Shown: one piece after another, positions 1-7,797 of the stretch
How the letters are laid out: every line of letters begins with the position of its first letter
Numbering within the stretch: position 1 is the stretch's first letter
Assembly (NCBI GenBank): GCA_963704615.1
Contig: OY969923.1
Span: 1,612,001-1,676,000, forward strand
Origin: Bog-756 sp963704615
Lineage (GTDB): Bacteria > Actinomycetota > Acidimicrobiia > Acidimicrobiales > RAAP-2
Reading direction: 5' to 3'
Length of the DNA stretch: 64,000 nucleotides
Notes under the pieces: generated by a model
What the model saw: the letters and a program-made list of their open reading frames with translations, nothing else
The model's database searches: none
Told to the model about the DNA's origin: nothing
Translations under genes and position numbers: made by a program

Positions 1-219
1 CGCCAGGAGGTCACCCTGGCCATCGTGAGCCGCCCCGGCGCCCCGCCGGTGCCGCCTCCACCGGGGTGGCGGTCGGTGACCGTGCCGGTGGCGCCGCTCG
101 ACGTGTCGAGCACCGAGTTGCGGGCCCGTCTCGAATCGGGCCGCTCGGTGGAGGACCTGGTCCCTGAACCCGTGATCCGTTGCATCGAGCGACGGGGTCT
201 GTACGCTACGGGGAGATGA
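1..219 (+). CDS. nadD: Nicotinate-nucleotide adenylyltransferase, C-terminal part
   Basis: The window opens inside this gene; about 72 C-terminal residues are present. The tail contains a VSSTELRARL stretch followed by LVPEPVIRCIERRGLY. It matches the conserved end of NadD, where the ISSTxIR motif contacts ATP and LVP...YI..xGLY closes the domain. NadD transfers AMP from ATP to nicotinate mononucleotide in NAD synthesis. The next gene starts inside the stop codon (ATGA overlap at 216-219), and rsfS follows one gene later; nadD-rsfS linkage is common in bacteria. The ATP-binding HxGH end lies outside the window, so this is assigned from the C-terminus and context. Confidence 0.85.
   Translation, partial: RQEVTLAIVSRPGAPPVPPPPGWRSVTVPVAPLDVSSTELRARLESGRSVEDLVPEPVIRCIERRGLYATGR
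202..207 (+). promoter_or_regulatory. Possible -10 element TACGCT, leaderless layout
   Basis: TACGCT lies 8 nt before the ATG at 216, which places a transcription start near the start codon. It is one of seven genes in the window with this layout. No good -35 was identified and there is no transcript evidence. Confidence 0.35.
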
Positions 220-614
220 CCGAGGGGACGATGTCGGGCGAGTCAGGCACCACCACACCGCCCACCGACCCGCCCGCCATACCGCCCACCGACCCGCCCG
301 CCATACCGCCCACCGACCCCGAGGGCTCGGTCCGAGCCGAGGGACGCCGGGCCATGCGAGCCGCCCGGAAGCAGCGCCGGAGGATCTCGGTAGGCTGTGC
401 CGTGCTCATCACGGTGTGCGTGGTCATCACCGTTCTGATCGTCGGCCTTGCCCGTGACCGCGCATCCGGACCCCAAGTGGTGGCGCCGGAGGCGGCCCTC
501 GCCCGGTCGCTGCAGGCCACCCCCGCCGGGTCCGTTGATCCCCGCTTACCAGCCGAGAAAACATCATCCATCGAGAGCCAAGGCGCCGAGGCGCCACAAG
601 GAGGCCACCGTTGA
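216..614 (+). CDS. Small proline-rich single-pass membrane protein
   Basis: A 132-residue protein of unknown family lying between nadD and rsfS. The N-terminus is Pro/Thr-rich and contains a tandem PPTDPPAI repeat encoded by a 24-nt DNA repeat near 267-316. A basic stretch (RRAMRAARKQRRR) follows, then one hydrophobic helix at about residues 60-80, and then a short polar tail. The basic patch before the helix suggests the N-terminus is cytoplasmic. The start at 216 overlaps the nadD stop by 4 nt, and the stop overlaps the rsfS TTG start, so the three genes are probably co-translated. LytR-type proteins can occupy this position in other actinobacteria, but no such domain is visible here. Confidence 0.65.
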   Translation: MTEGTMSGESGTTTPPTDPPAIPPTDPPAIPPTDPEGSVRAEGRRAMRAARKQRRRISVGCAVLITVCVVITVLIVGLARDRASGPQVVAPEAALARSLQATPAGSVDPRLPAEKTSSIESQGAEAPQGGHR

Positions 615-1012
615 CAACTTCCAGCGCCACACCGGTCGTCGAGAAGGTCGAGCCGTTCGTTCCCGAGGAGTGCATGGTGGCGGCGCGTGCCGCTGATGCG
701 AAATCGGGCGAGGATATCGCCGTTCTGGCCATGGGTGAGCTCCTGGGGATCACCGACGCGTTCGTGATCGCCAGTGGGCGCAACACCCGGCAGGTCCGGA
801 CCATCGTCGACGAGGTGGAGCGTCAGGTGAGGGAGTCGGACGGGCGAAATCCGGTGCGGGTGGAGGGGCTCGACGACGCCCGCTGGGTGCTGATGGACTT
901 CGGGGATTTTCTGGTGCACGTGTTCCTCGACGAGACCCGGAAGTTCTACGACCTCGAGCACCTGTGGGCCGACGCACCTCGAATCGACTGGGCGAACCGC
1001 AGCGCCTCCTGA
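611..1012 (+). CDS. rsfS: Ribosomal silencing factor RsfS
   Basis: A 133-residue RsfS/Iojap family protein. RsfS binds ribosomal protein L14 on the 50S subunit and blocks subunit joining when nutrients are low. Family hallmarks are visible: GITDAFVIASG in the middle, then RVEGLDDARWVLMDFGDFLVHVF, and the closing YDLEHLWADA. The TTG start at 611 is supported by AAGGAGG at 598-604 and overlaps the upstream stop. The stop lies only 9 nt from the convergent GerMN gene. Confidence 0.92.
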   Translation: MTTSSATPVVEKVEPFVPEECMVAARAADAKSGEDIAVLAMGELLGITDAFVIASGRNTRQVRTIVDEVERQVRESDGRNPVRVEGLDDARWVLMDFGDFLVHVFLDETRKFYDLEHLWADAPRIDWANRSAS

Positions 1013-1021
1013 GCCGTTGGA

Positions 1022-1648
1022 TCAGGCGGCCGGCGCCTGAGGACCATAAGACGAGCGACCGACCGGCCCGGTGACTTGGACACCGCTCGCCGTCGGGACC
1101 GAAATGGGATGACCACCGATCTGAAAGACCACGCCGGTGACTCCGTTGCCCGACTGGGTGGCGGTGTACACCACCTGGGCGATCGCCAGGGTCTGGTCGG
1201 GTCCGACCACCTGGACCGGGTCTGTGGTGAAGTTAACGGTGGCGATGCCTCCGGTCACGGTGGCCGTCACCGTGGACTTGGCCAGGAAGCTCTGGAGCCC
1301 GAAGTCGGACTCCGCCGCGGTGGGCCCCTCGAGTAGGGCACCGAGGACTTCACCCAGGGTGGCAGGAACCTGGACATCTCGGGTGACCACGTTTCGGGTG
1401 ACTGCGAAAAGGGTTTGACTGGGCGCCACCAAAAAGATCGTCTCGGGCACAGCCACCGCCGGGGGTACCGTCGAGGGCGCTGTGGTCGGGGTGACCGGAT
1501 TGAGCAGGCGGAAGGGGACGGCCGTCTTGGCGATGGCCGTCGGGGTGGCGGAGGTGGGGATCCCGCACGCCGAAACTCCCGCAGCCGTCACGGTGACAGC
1601 CAGAATGCTGAACAGAACGGTGAACGGGCGGTGCCCCTGACGACTCAC
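1022..1648 (-). CDS. GerMN-domain lipoprotein, short LpqB-like partner of the two-component system
   Basis: A 208-residue exported lipoprotein. The GTG start at 1648 shares four bases (GTGA) with the stop of the upstream sensor kinase gene. The signal peptide ends in a lipobox-like GVSAC, giving Cys28 as the probable lipidated residue. A GerMN-like domain follows, with LGEVLGALLEGPT, TATVTGGIATVNF and QTLAIAQVVYTAT. In many actinobacteria the third gene after mtrA-mtrB is lpqB, a GerMN protein with a C-terminal beta-propeller. Here only the GerMN part is present, so it resembles a shortened LpqB. It probably modulates the sensor kinase at the outer membrane face; that is inference from LpqB. 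Confidence 0.8.
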   Translation of the reverse strand: MSRQGHRPFTVLFSILAVTVTAAGVSACGIPTSATPTAIAKTAVPFRLLNPVTPTTAPSTVPPAVAVPETIFLVAPSQTLFAVTRNVVTRDVQVPATLGEVLGALLEGPTAAESDFGLQSFLAKSTVTATVTGGIATVNFTTDPVQVVGPDQTLAIAQVVYTATQSGNGVTGVVFQIGGHPISVPTASGVQVTGPVGRSSYGPQAPAA

Positions 1649-3204
1649 GCCTGGCTCCGAGATGGTTGGCCGCTGGATTCGCCGTCCGCCAGCGCCTCCG
1701 ACCCGGAGGGCTCGCCCGGGGTGAGCGGCAGCTCGATGACGAACCGCGACCCGCGAACGGGGGCGTCTTCGATCCACACCGCACCACCATGCAGACGGAT
1801 GTGCTCGGCGACCAGTGAGAGCCCGAGGCCAGTGCCGTCGCTTGATGCCCGTTGACCGGCCCGACTGCCCCGATAGAACCGCTCGAAGAGATGGTGACGT
1901 TCGAGGCGGGGGATGCCAGGACCGTGGTCCTCGACGATGACCCGGATGTTCCGGGGAGGTATCGCCAACCGGTGCCCGGATGGATACGGTTCGACGATGA
2001 CCCGGGTGACCCCACCGGCGTAGAGGGAGGCGTTCTCGACCAGATTGGCCATCACCCGCTCGAACCGGCGCTTGTCCACCCGGAGGCGCAGGCCCTCGAC
2101 ACCCGGGTCGATCTGGACGGGGAAGTCTGCTGTCCTGGTGCCGTTGCCAGTGACCGGAGCGGACGAGGCCACCGCCCGCCGCACCAGCTCGCCGGGGTCG
2201 ACCTCGTCGAGGGAGAGCTCAGCCGACCCGGCGTCGAACCGGGAGATCTCCAGCAGGTCGTCCACCATCCGGGTGAACCGCTTGAGGTCCCCGTCGAGGA
2301 GGTCGAGGGCGCTCTGGGCCCGAGGGTCCAACTCGTCCCGGTGGCCTTCGAGGACCCCGACCGAGGCCGACAGCGTGGTCAGGGGTGAACGGAGCTCGTG
2401 GCTCACGTCCGATGTGAAACGCGCTTCGCGTTCGATCCGGTCCTGGAGGTTGGCCGTCATGCGGTTGAAGGCTGAGGCCAGCTCTTGGAGGTCGACGTCG
2501 TCCCCCGCCTCCACCCGGGTGTCGAGGTCGCCGTCGGCGATGGCCACGGCGGCGTCGGTCACTCCCGAAAGGGGGCGCAAGGCCCTTCCGCTGGCCCACC
2601 TCCCGAGAGCGGCGCCGGCCAGTGTGGTGACCAGGGCGGCGGCGGCCAGGGCAAAGGCCAGTGTCCGCAGGGTGTTCTCCAGCTCGGCGAGGGAGAAGAC
2701 CTCGAAGTAGGCGGACTTGACGGCTGGCAGAGGGATTCCGATCACCAGCTCAGGAGTGCCACTGATGGAGAAGTACTGCGAGGCCGGCGTCCCCGACAGG
2801 ACAAGGGAACGCTCCGCCGGCGGAAGGGCGCCCTGGCCCACCGAGATGGCGGTGGCGTACCACTGGCCTCCGGTGTGAAGCACTGATCGCGACCCAGGCA
2901 GGGTGTCCACCGACTCGATCAGCTGATTGACCTGGGTTCCCGGTGAGCGGAGCGAGTTCTGGATCAACGAAGCATTGGCGAAGGCCTGTCGCTGGTCGGT
3001 CGTCTGGCGCTCGTTGAGGAAGCTCTGCCGGGCGGTGAAGTAGGTGATGCCGGCCATGATGGTGGACAGAGCCAGGGCCCCGATGGCGAAGGTCACCGTC
3101 ACCCGGGCTCGCAGACCGAGGCGGCTCCAGAGGTGGGTCCCCTCGGGGTCTCGCACTCCGGTGGCAGCTGATCCGGTGGCGGCTGGGGGTTCCGCCGGGC
3201 TCAC
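1645..3204 (-). CDS. mtrB: Sensor histidine kinase, MtrB-like
   Basis: A 519-residue membrane sensor kinase with a GTG start at 3204, two bases after the response regulator stop. Order of parts: TM1 at about 37-56, an extracytoplasmic sensor region to about 180, TM2 at about 180-205, HAMP at about 206-255, then HisKA with FTSDVSHELRSPLTTL (phospho-acceptor His269). The HATPase domain has an N-box LVENASLY, G1 DHGPGIP, FERFYRG and GTGLGLSLV. This is the MtrB architecture. It phosphorylates the adjacent OmpR-type regulator. MtrAB controls cell-wall and division genes in actinobacteria; transferring that role here is inference from synteny. Confidence 0.88.
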   Translation of the reverse strand: MSPAEPPAATGSAATGVRDPEGTHLWSRLGLRARVTVTFAIGALALSTIMAGITYFTARQSFLNERQTTDQRQAFANASLIQNSLRSPGTQVNQLIESVDTLPGSRSVLHTGGQWYATAISVGQGALPPAERSLVLSGTPASQYFSISGTPELVIGIPLPAVKSAYFEVFSLAELENTLRTLAFALAAAALVTTLAGAALGRWASGRALRPLSGVTDAAVAIADGDLDTRVEAGDDVDLQELASAFNRMTANLQDRIEREARFTSDVSHELRSPLTTLSASVGVLEGHRDELDPRAQSALDLLDGDLKRFTRMVDDLLEISRFDAGSAELSLDEVDPGELVRRAVASSAPVTGNGTRTADFPVQIDPGVEGLRLRVDKRRFERVMANLVENASLYAGGVTRVIVEPYPSGHRLAIPPRNIRVIVEDHGPGIPRLERHHLFERFYRGSRAGQRASSDGTGLGLSLVAEHIRLHGGAVWIEDAPVRGSRFVIELPLTPGEPSGSEALADGESSGQPSRSQA

Positions 3205-3206
3205 GG

Positions 3207-3884
3207 TCAGACCGCCAGCTTGTAGCCCATGCCCCGGACGGTGAGGATGAAACGGGGATTGGCCGGGTCGGGCTCCACCTTGGTGCGCAACCGGCGGACG
3301 TGGACATCGACCAGGCGCCCATCACCGAAGTAGTCGTACCCCCACACCCGCTCGAGGAGGTGCTCGCGGCTGAGGACCTTCCCCGGGTGATCGGCCAGCT
3401 CACGCAGCAGGCGGAATTCGGTCCGGGTGCAGTGGACCTCCTCGCCGCCCCGGCGGACAACACCGGCGTCCGGCTCGATCTCCACGTCGCCGAAACTGAG
3501 CACCGAGTCGCTGGAATCGTCGGGGCGAGAGCGGCGGAGGAGGGCGCGGATCCGGGCCGCCAGTTCCTTGGCCACAAAAGGCTTGGTCACGTAGTCGTCG
3601 GCTCCGGCCTCGAGCCCGGCCACCACATCGTGAGTGTCGGATCGGGCGGTCACCATGATGACCGGGACGGTGCTGGATCGGCGTAGGTTCCGGCAGGTCT
3701 CGAATCCGTCGATCCCCGGGAGCATCAGGTCGATGAGGACCAGTTCGAACGGCTCTTCGTTGAATCGGCTCACGGCATCCTCGCCGGAGCCGACGTCTTC
3801 GACGGCGTAGCCTTCGTCCTCGAGGGCGAGGCGCATCGACGAGCGGATCCGCTCGTCGTCCTCGACCACCAGAATGCGGCTCAT
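3207..3884 (-). CDS. mtrA: OmpR-family response regulator, MtrA-like
   Basis: A 225-residue DNA-binding response regulator. The receiver domain has the acidic pocket EDD at residues 8-10, phospho-acceptor Asp52 (LIDLML), Thr79 and Lys101 (VTKPF). The C-terminal winged helix has TEFRLLRELADHPGKVLSR and ends RLRTKVEPDPANPRFILTVRGMGY split over the recognition region. Phosphorylation by the downstream kinase is expected to promote DNA binding. It is first in a three-gene operon (regulator, kinase, GerMN lipoprotein). A CATGAT hexamer lies 6 nt before the ATG, which may be another close -10. Confidence 0.9.
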   Translation of the reverse strand: MSRILVVEDDERIRSSMRLALEDEGYAVEDVGSGEDAVSRFNEEPFELVLIDLMLPGIDGFETCRNLRRSSTVPVIMVTARSDTHDVVAGLEAGADDYVTKPFVAKELAARIRALLRRSRPDDSSDSVLSFGDVEIEPDAGVVRRGGEEVHCTRTEFRLLRELADHPGKVLSREHLLERVWGYDYFGDGRLVDVHVRRLRTKVEPDPANPRFILTVRGMGYKLAV

Positions 3885-3939
3885 GACCCGATCATGGCAC
3901 GGTCGGCCCGGCGTCCCCGTGCACGCCGGCCGCCCGGAG

Positions 3940-5619
3940 CTAGGAGTTCAGCCAGATCTGGGTGGGCCAGCTCGATCCGCCGACGAAGGGGAACGCCGCG
4001 CTGCCCGCCGGGGTGGTGGGGTTGGCGAAGTTCTCCACTTTGGGCTGGGCGGCGAGGGCCCAGACGGTCCGGTCAGCCCAGACGTAGGGGATGTCCGACC
4101 CCATCAGCTTGGACACCTCCTGATAGGCGGCGACCCGGTCGGCTTGAGTGGACGACTCTCGACCCTTGAGGAGAGCCGTCTGCATGTTCGGGTCTGCATT
4201 CCGGGCCATGTTGATGGAGAAGATCGAGTTGATGTTGGTCGGACTCCAGAAGATGTAGTTGAGGTCGGGGTCGACGGCGCCGAACTGGCGCCAGACCTGG
4301 GCCTCGAAGGTGCCGACCAAGGCGGTGTTGATGATGTCCGCCTGTTGGACGGGGGCGAGGGTGACGGTCATGCCTGCCGCCTGGAGGATCGACTGGTAGT
4401 ACTCGGCGATCTTGGTGGTGTTGGCATCGGGGGTGTGGTTGAGGGAGAACGACACCGGCTTGCCGGTCTCCTGTTGAACCTGCTGCACCAGCTGCTTGGC
4501 CTTTGTCGGGTCGTACGCCGGGTAGCCGTTGTCGGCCACGTAATAGGGCGAGGTGGTGGTGAAGGGTCCATTGGAGGTCGGATTGACGCCCTTGTCGATC
4601 ACCGACACGTACTGCGCCGAGCTGACGGCGTAGGCCATCGCCTGGCGCAACTTGAGGTTGTCGAAGGGGGCCTTGGACAGGTTGAGCAGGAGGCACCCCA
4701 TGTCGGGCTCCCCGGCCACGTGGACCGAGTCATCGATGTAACCCAGAGAGGTGTCACCTCGGAGCGTCACGATGACGTCGGCGGTGTCCGAATGCATGAT
4801 GTCCACGCCGCCTGACTGCAGGGTAGCCAGCAACTGATCGGGATCGGGGATCGGCTTGTAGGTGATGGAGTCCAGGTAGGGGAGACCGGAGCGCCAGTAG
4901 TGGGGGTTCTTGGTCGCGGTGAAGTGGTCGTTCGGGATCCACTCCTGGAAGACGAAGGGGCCGGTCCCGATGGGATTGGTCTGGCTATTGGTGGCGAGCC
5001 AGTTGGGCTCGGCGATGTAAGCCAATTGAGCGCCGATCCCACCGGTCAGGTAGTAGTCGAAAGGAACCCAGGGCGTCTTCATGGTCACCGTCACGACCAG
5101 GGGGCTGGACACGGACACGTTGTCGATGGTGGTGACGGCCGGGCCGGTGAGGGCCGAGGCCTGTTGGGCGGCGAAGTTGGCGGCCACGGCGGAAGCGTCG
5201 CACGGGGTGCCGTTGTGGAAGACCAGGTTGGGTCGCATGGTGATCGTCCACACCGTGTAGTCGGCGTTGGGCGTGACCTGGGAAGCCAGGTACGGCTGGG
5301 GCGTGCCGTTGTTGTCGAGCATCATCAGCGGATCGAACACGGTTCGGGCGTAGAGGACGCCGACCTCGTCAAAGGTGCCCTGCGTGGTGGAGAACCCCTT
5401 TTCCTCGGCATCCACCCCGAAGACCAGCTGGCCTCCGAGCTTGGGGGTGGCCGTGGAGACGCCATTGGGGTGGGAGCTGCTCGCCGGGGTCGACGTGCCC
5501 GAGCCCGATCCCGAGCTGCACGCAGCCAGGAGGCCGCCCGAGGTGCCGATGACGGCGATGCCAGCCCCAGTGGCCGCTCCTCGGGCCAGAAACGAGCGAC
5601 GGTCGATGCGATCAGACAT
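3940..5619 (-). CDS. Extracellular solute-binding lipoprotein, family 5 (peptide/nickel type)
   Basis: A 559-residue ABC transporter binding protein of the SBP_bac_5 (DppA/OppA) family. I chose the ATG at 5619 because TAAGGGGGAAC precedes it and the protein then begins with a twin-arginine signal (DRRSFLAR) followed by a lipobox LLAAC, Cys34 lipidated. The upstream in-frame ATG would add 20 residues before the signal. Family features include WTITMRPNLVFHNGTPCDA near the start and KLRQAMAYAV in the second lobe. No permease or ATPase genes are adjacent, so it is an orphan binding protein. A folded Tat-exported lipoprotein is inferred from the signal. Confidence 0.85.
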   Translation of the reverse strand: MSDRIDRRSFLARGAATGAGIAVIGTSGGLLAACSSGSGSGTSTPASSSHPNGVSTATPKLGGQLVFGVDAEEKGFSTTQGTFDEVGVLYARTVFDPLMMLDNNGTPQPYLASQVTPNADYTVWTITMRPNLVFHNGTPCDASAVAANFAAQQASALTGPAVTTIDNVSVSSPLVVTVTMKTPWVPFDYYLTGGIGAQLAYIAEPNWLATNSQTNPIGTGPFVFQEWIPNDHFTATKNPHYWRSGLPYLDSITYKPIPDPDQLLATLQSGGVDIMHSDTADVIVTLRGDTSLGYIDDSVHVAGEPDMGCLLLNLSKAPFDNLKLRQAMAYAVSSAQYVSVIDKGVNPTSNGPFTTTSPYYVADNGYPAYDPTKAKQLVQQVQQETGKPVSFSLNHTPDANTTKIAEYYQSILQAAGMTVTLAPVQQADIINTALVGTFEAQVWRQFGAVDPDLNYIFWSPTNINSIFSINMARNADPNMQTALLKGRESSTQADRVAAYQEVSKLMGSDIPYVWADRTVWALAAQPKVENFANPTTPAGSAAFPFVGGSSWPTQIWLNS

Positions 5620-5849
5620 GTTCCCCCTTAGGGCTGTCGCCGACAGGTGCGGGGACCGGTCGGCCTGACGAGTGGCCATGAATACCGGCCAGATGACGAG
5701 AAACGCTGTGTGACGCCCTGACGTTAGCTCTGTCTCTCCTCGCCGTGGGGGAAGATGGCCCGAGGGCTGTGGGGAAGATGTCCGCAGGCCAGGGCGGGGC
5801 CAGGGGGATGGTTCCCGATCCGTCCGGGCTGGACAGGTACTGTTTTTGT

Positions 5850-6728
5850 GTGCCCTGGGAGATCGATGCCTTTCGCCGATCGGTGGGCGGCCTGTCTCCT
5901 GCGTCGGTGCGGGCGTACTCGTCGGACATCGAACGGTTCGCGCAATGGGCGCAGCGGGGAGGCGCGGAGGACCCGGCCGACGTCGACCGGATCCTGCTCC
6001 GCCGCTATCTGGCCTTCATGGCCACCCGCCGGTACTCGAGGGCAACGATCGCTCGCACGGCAGCCTCACTGCGCTCCTATTTCCAGTGGTGCGCCAAGAG
6101 AGGCCTGATCGCCGGCGACCCCTCGGTTCGCTTGTCGGCACCGTCTCCCGATTCGCGGCTCCCCCGCATTCTCGGCCACGCCGAGCTGGGGGAGCTGCTC
6201 GATCCGTCGAGCCCGGTCGCCGGGGTGGCCCCTGAGGTCGATCGCCGCGACGATGCCGTTTTGGAGCTGCTGTATGGGAGCGGCCTGCGTGTGGCGGAGC
6301 TGTGTGGCCTCGACATCGACGACCTCGACCTGGACCGGCGGGTGATCACGGTCACCGGCAAGGGCGACAAGCAGCGTCAGGTGCTCATCCACGAGCGATG
6401 CGCTGCGGCTGTGCGAGCCTGGCTGAACGGGCCCCGATCGGCACTGGTCAGGGCGGACAGTCCGGAGGGGGCACTGTTCCTCAACCTGCGGGGAAGGCGG
6501 CTCGGCCCCCGTGACGTCCGGCGGCTCCTCGACCGCCGATCACCGGTCCCGACCCACCCTCACGCACTCCGCCACAGCTTCGCCACCCATCTGCTGGACG
6601 GCGGCGCCGACCTCCGGGTCGTGCAGGAACTGCTGGGACACGCCAGCCTCCAGACCACACAGGTCTACACTCAGGTGAGCAAGGAACGCATGCTCACCGT
6701 CTATTCGGGTACGCATCCACGGGCCTAA
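5850..6728 (+). CDS. xerC: Tyrosine recombinase, XerC/XerD type
   Basis: A tyrosine site-specific recombinase of about 292 residues. All catalytic residues are visible: Arg in GSGLRVAEL, Lys in TGKGDKQR, HxxR in HALRHSFATH, His in LLGHAS and the nucleophile Tyr in TTQVYTQV. The N-terminal SAM-like core-binding domain starts IDAFRRSV. The start is uncertain: GTG at 5850 gives a normal Xer length, whereas ATGs at 5808 and 5745 add 14 or 35 atypical residues. Its place beside whiG and rpsB matches actinobacterial chromosome-dimer-resolution recombinases. It is therefore probably housekeeping and not a phage integrase. Confidence 0.88.
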   Translation: MPWEIDAFRRSVGGLSPASVRAYSSDIERFAQWAQRGGAEDPADVDRILLRRYLAFMATRRYSRATIARTAASLRSYFQWCAKRGLIAGDPSVRLSAPSPDSRLPRILGHAELGELLDPSSPVAGVAPEVDRRDDAVLELLYGSGLRVAELCGLDIDDLDLDRRVITVTGKGDKQRQVLIHERCAAAVRAWLNGPRSALVRADSPEGALFLNLRGRRLGPRDVRRLLDRRSPVPTHPHALRHSFATHLLDGGADLRVVQELLGHASLQTTQVYTQVSKERMLTVYSGTHPRA

Positions 6729-6736
6729 GGGGACAA

Positions 6737-7615
6737 TTGGCGACGCAAAGGGAATCGGCGGGGCACGGGGTAGACGGTCTGTGGGCGGAGTACAAGAAGA
6801 CCGGCGCTCGGGCGTTGCGCGATCAACTCATCATCCACTATTCGCCAGTGGTCAAGTACGTGGCCGGCCGTGTGTCGGTCGGGCTGCCCCGGCACGTCGA
6901 CGAGGCCGATCTCGCCAGTTACGGGATCATCGGCCTGATCGATGCCATCGAGCGTTTCGAGCCGCTCCGCAACATCAAGTTCGAGACCTACGCCATTCCC
7001 CGCATCAAGGGTGCCATCATCGATGAGCTCCGGTCGATCGACTGGGTGCCGCGTTCGGTGCGAGCCAAGGCACGCGCTGTCGAGCAGTCCTATTCGAAGC
7101 TCGAAGCCACCCTGCACCGCACGCCCACCGATGCCGAAGTGGCAGCCGACCTGGAGATGACCGACGCCGAGTTCCAGACCGCTCTGCGGAAGATCTCCTT
7201 CGTCGGGGTGGTGGCCCTCGACGAGGTGTTCCGCGGCGGCGACCGATCAGACCGTTCGACCTTGGGCGAGACCCTGCCGGACAGCACCGCCGGCCCCATG
7301 GACACCTTCGAGGTCAAGGAAACGAAAGAGGCGCTGATCCAGGCGGTCAGCCAGATGGGTGAGCGTGAGAAGACCGTCCTTACCCTCTACTACTACGAAG
7401 GTCTGACCCTGGCGGAGATCGGCGACATCCTCGGCGTGACCGAATCACGGGTGTGCCAGATCCACACCAAGGCCGTTTTGCAACTCCGGGCCAAGCTGGC
7501 CGATCGGCCCGAGGGGAAGGGAAGGCAGCCCGAAGGCTCGAGCCCCAAGGCGGTGGCCGGGGCTCGCGGCGCAGCGTCGGGGTCCAAGCGGGTCCCGACC
7601 TCAGCGGCAGGCTGA
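6737..7615 (+). CDS. whiG: RNA polymerase sigma factor, FliA/WhiG family
   Basis: A 292-residue sigma-70 family protein with regions 2, 3 and 4. Region 2 contains DEADLASYGIIGLIDAI and FETYAIPRIKGAIIDELR. Region 3 runs through SYSKLEATLHRTPTDAEVAADL. Region 4 has LTLAEIGDILGVTESRVCQI, the helix-turn-helix that reads the -35 element. The TTG start at 6737 sits just after AAGGGGA. The C-terminal tail after about residue 255 is Gly/Ala/Ser-rich and nonconserved. In Streptomyces whiG lies upstream of rpsB and controls sporulation; elsewhere the family drives flagellar genes. No flagellar or sporulation gene is present in this window. Confidence 0.9.
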   Translation: MATQRESAGHGVDGLWAEYKKTGARALRDQLIIHYSPVVKYVAGRVSVGLPRHVDEADLASYGIIGLIDAIERFEPLRNIKFETYAIPRIKGAIIDELRSIDWVPRSVRAKARAVEQSYSKLEATLHRTPTDAEVAADLEMTDAEFQTALRKISFVGVVALDEVFRGGDRSDRSTLGETLPDSTAGPMDTFEVKETKEALIQAVSQMGEREKTVLTLYYYEGLTLAEIGDILGVTESRVCQIHTKAVLQLRAKLADRPEGKGRQPEGSSPKAVAGARGAASGSKRVPTSAAG

Positions 7616-7667
7616 GGCGCCCGGCCGGATCACAGCCTCCGGGTGGAGCATCCGGAGCTCAGGGCAC

Positions 7668-7673
7668 TAGCAT
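7668..7673 (+). promoter_or_regulatory. Possible -10 element TAGCAT of the rpsB operon
   Basis: TAGCAT resembles the other TANNNT hexamers in the window but lies about 124 nt before rpsB. It would give a leader of roughly 115 nt. The -35 is unclear. Confidence 0.3.
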
Positions 7674-7741
7674 GGGAGTACTCCGCCAACCGGTGGAGCC
7701 CAACCACAGACAAATTTAGCGCCGGACCGCGTCCACGGTCG

Positions 7742-7755
7742 CCCCTCCTGAGGGG
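7742..7755 (+). promoter_or_regulatory. Hairpin in the rpsB leader
   Basis: CCCCTCCTGAGGGG can pair as CCCCT/AGGGG around a four-base loop. It lies 43 nt before the rpsB start, downstream of the candidate promoter. S2 genes are often autoregulated through their leaders; whether this hairpin serves that role is unknown. Confidence 0.3.
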
Positions 7756-7797
7756 TGTTGCGGTCGGCGACCAACAACCGTCACAAGGAGCATCGTT

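Noticed and set aside
206..961. Long minus-strand frame across the start of the window
   Set aside because: It is a shadow of the small membrane protein and rsfS, both supported by motifs and coupled starts.
5850..6728. Tyrosine recombinase as the integrase of the tRNA-Gly island
   Set aside because: It lies 25 kb away beside whiG and rpsB, a conserved chromosomal position, and looks like the dimer-resolution XerC. Element integrases normally sit next to their att site.
7672..7719. 15-codon leader peptide upstream of rpsB
   Set aside because: Its ATG overlaps the candidate -10 hexamer, so it would not be transcribed from that promoter, and it has no ribosome binding site.
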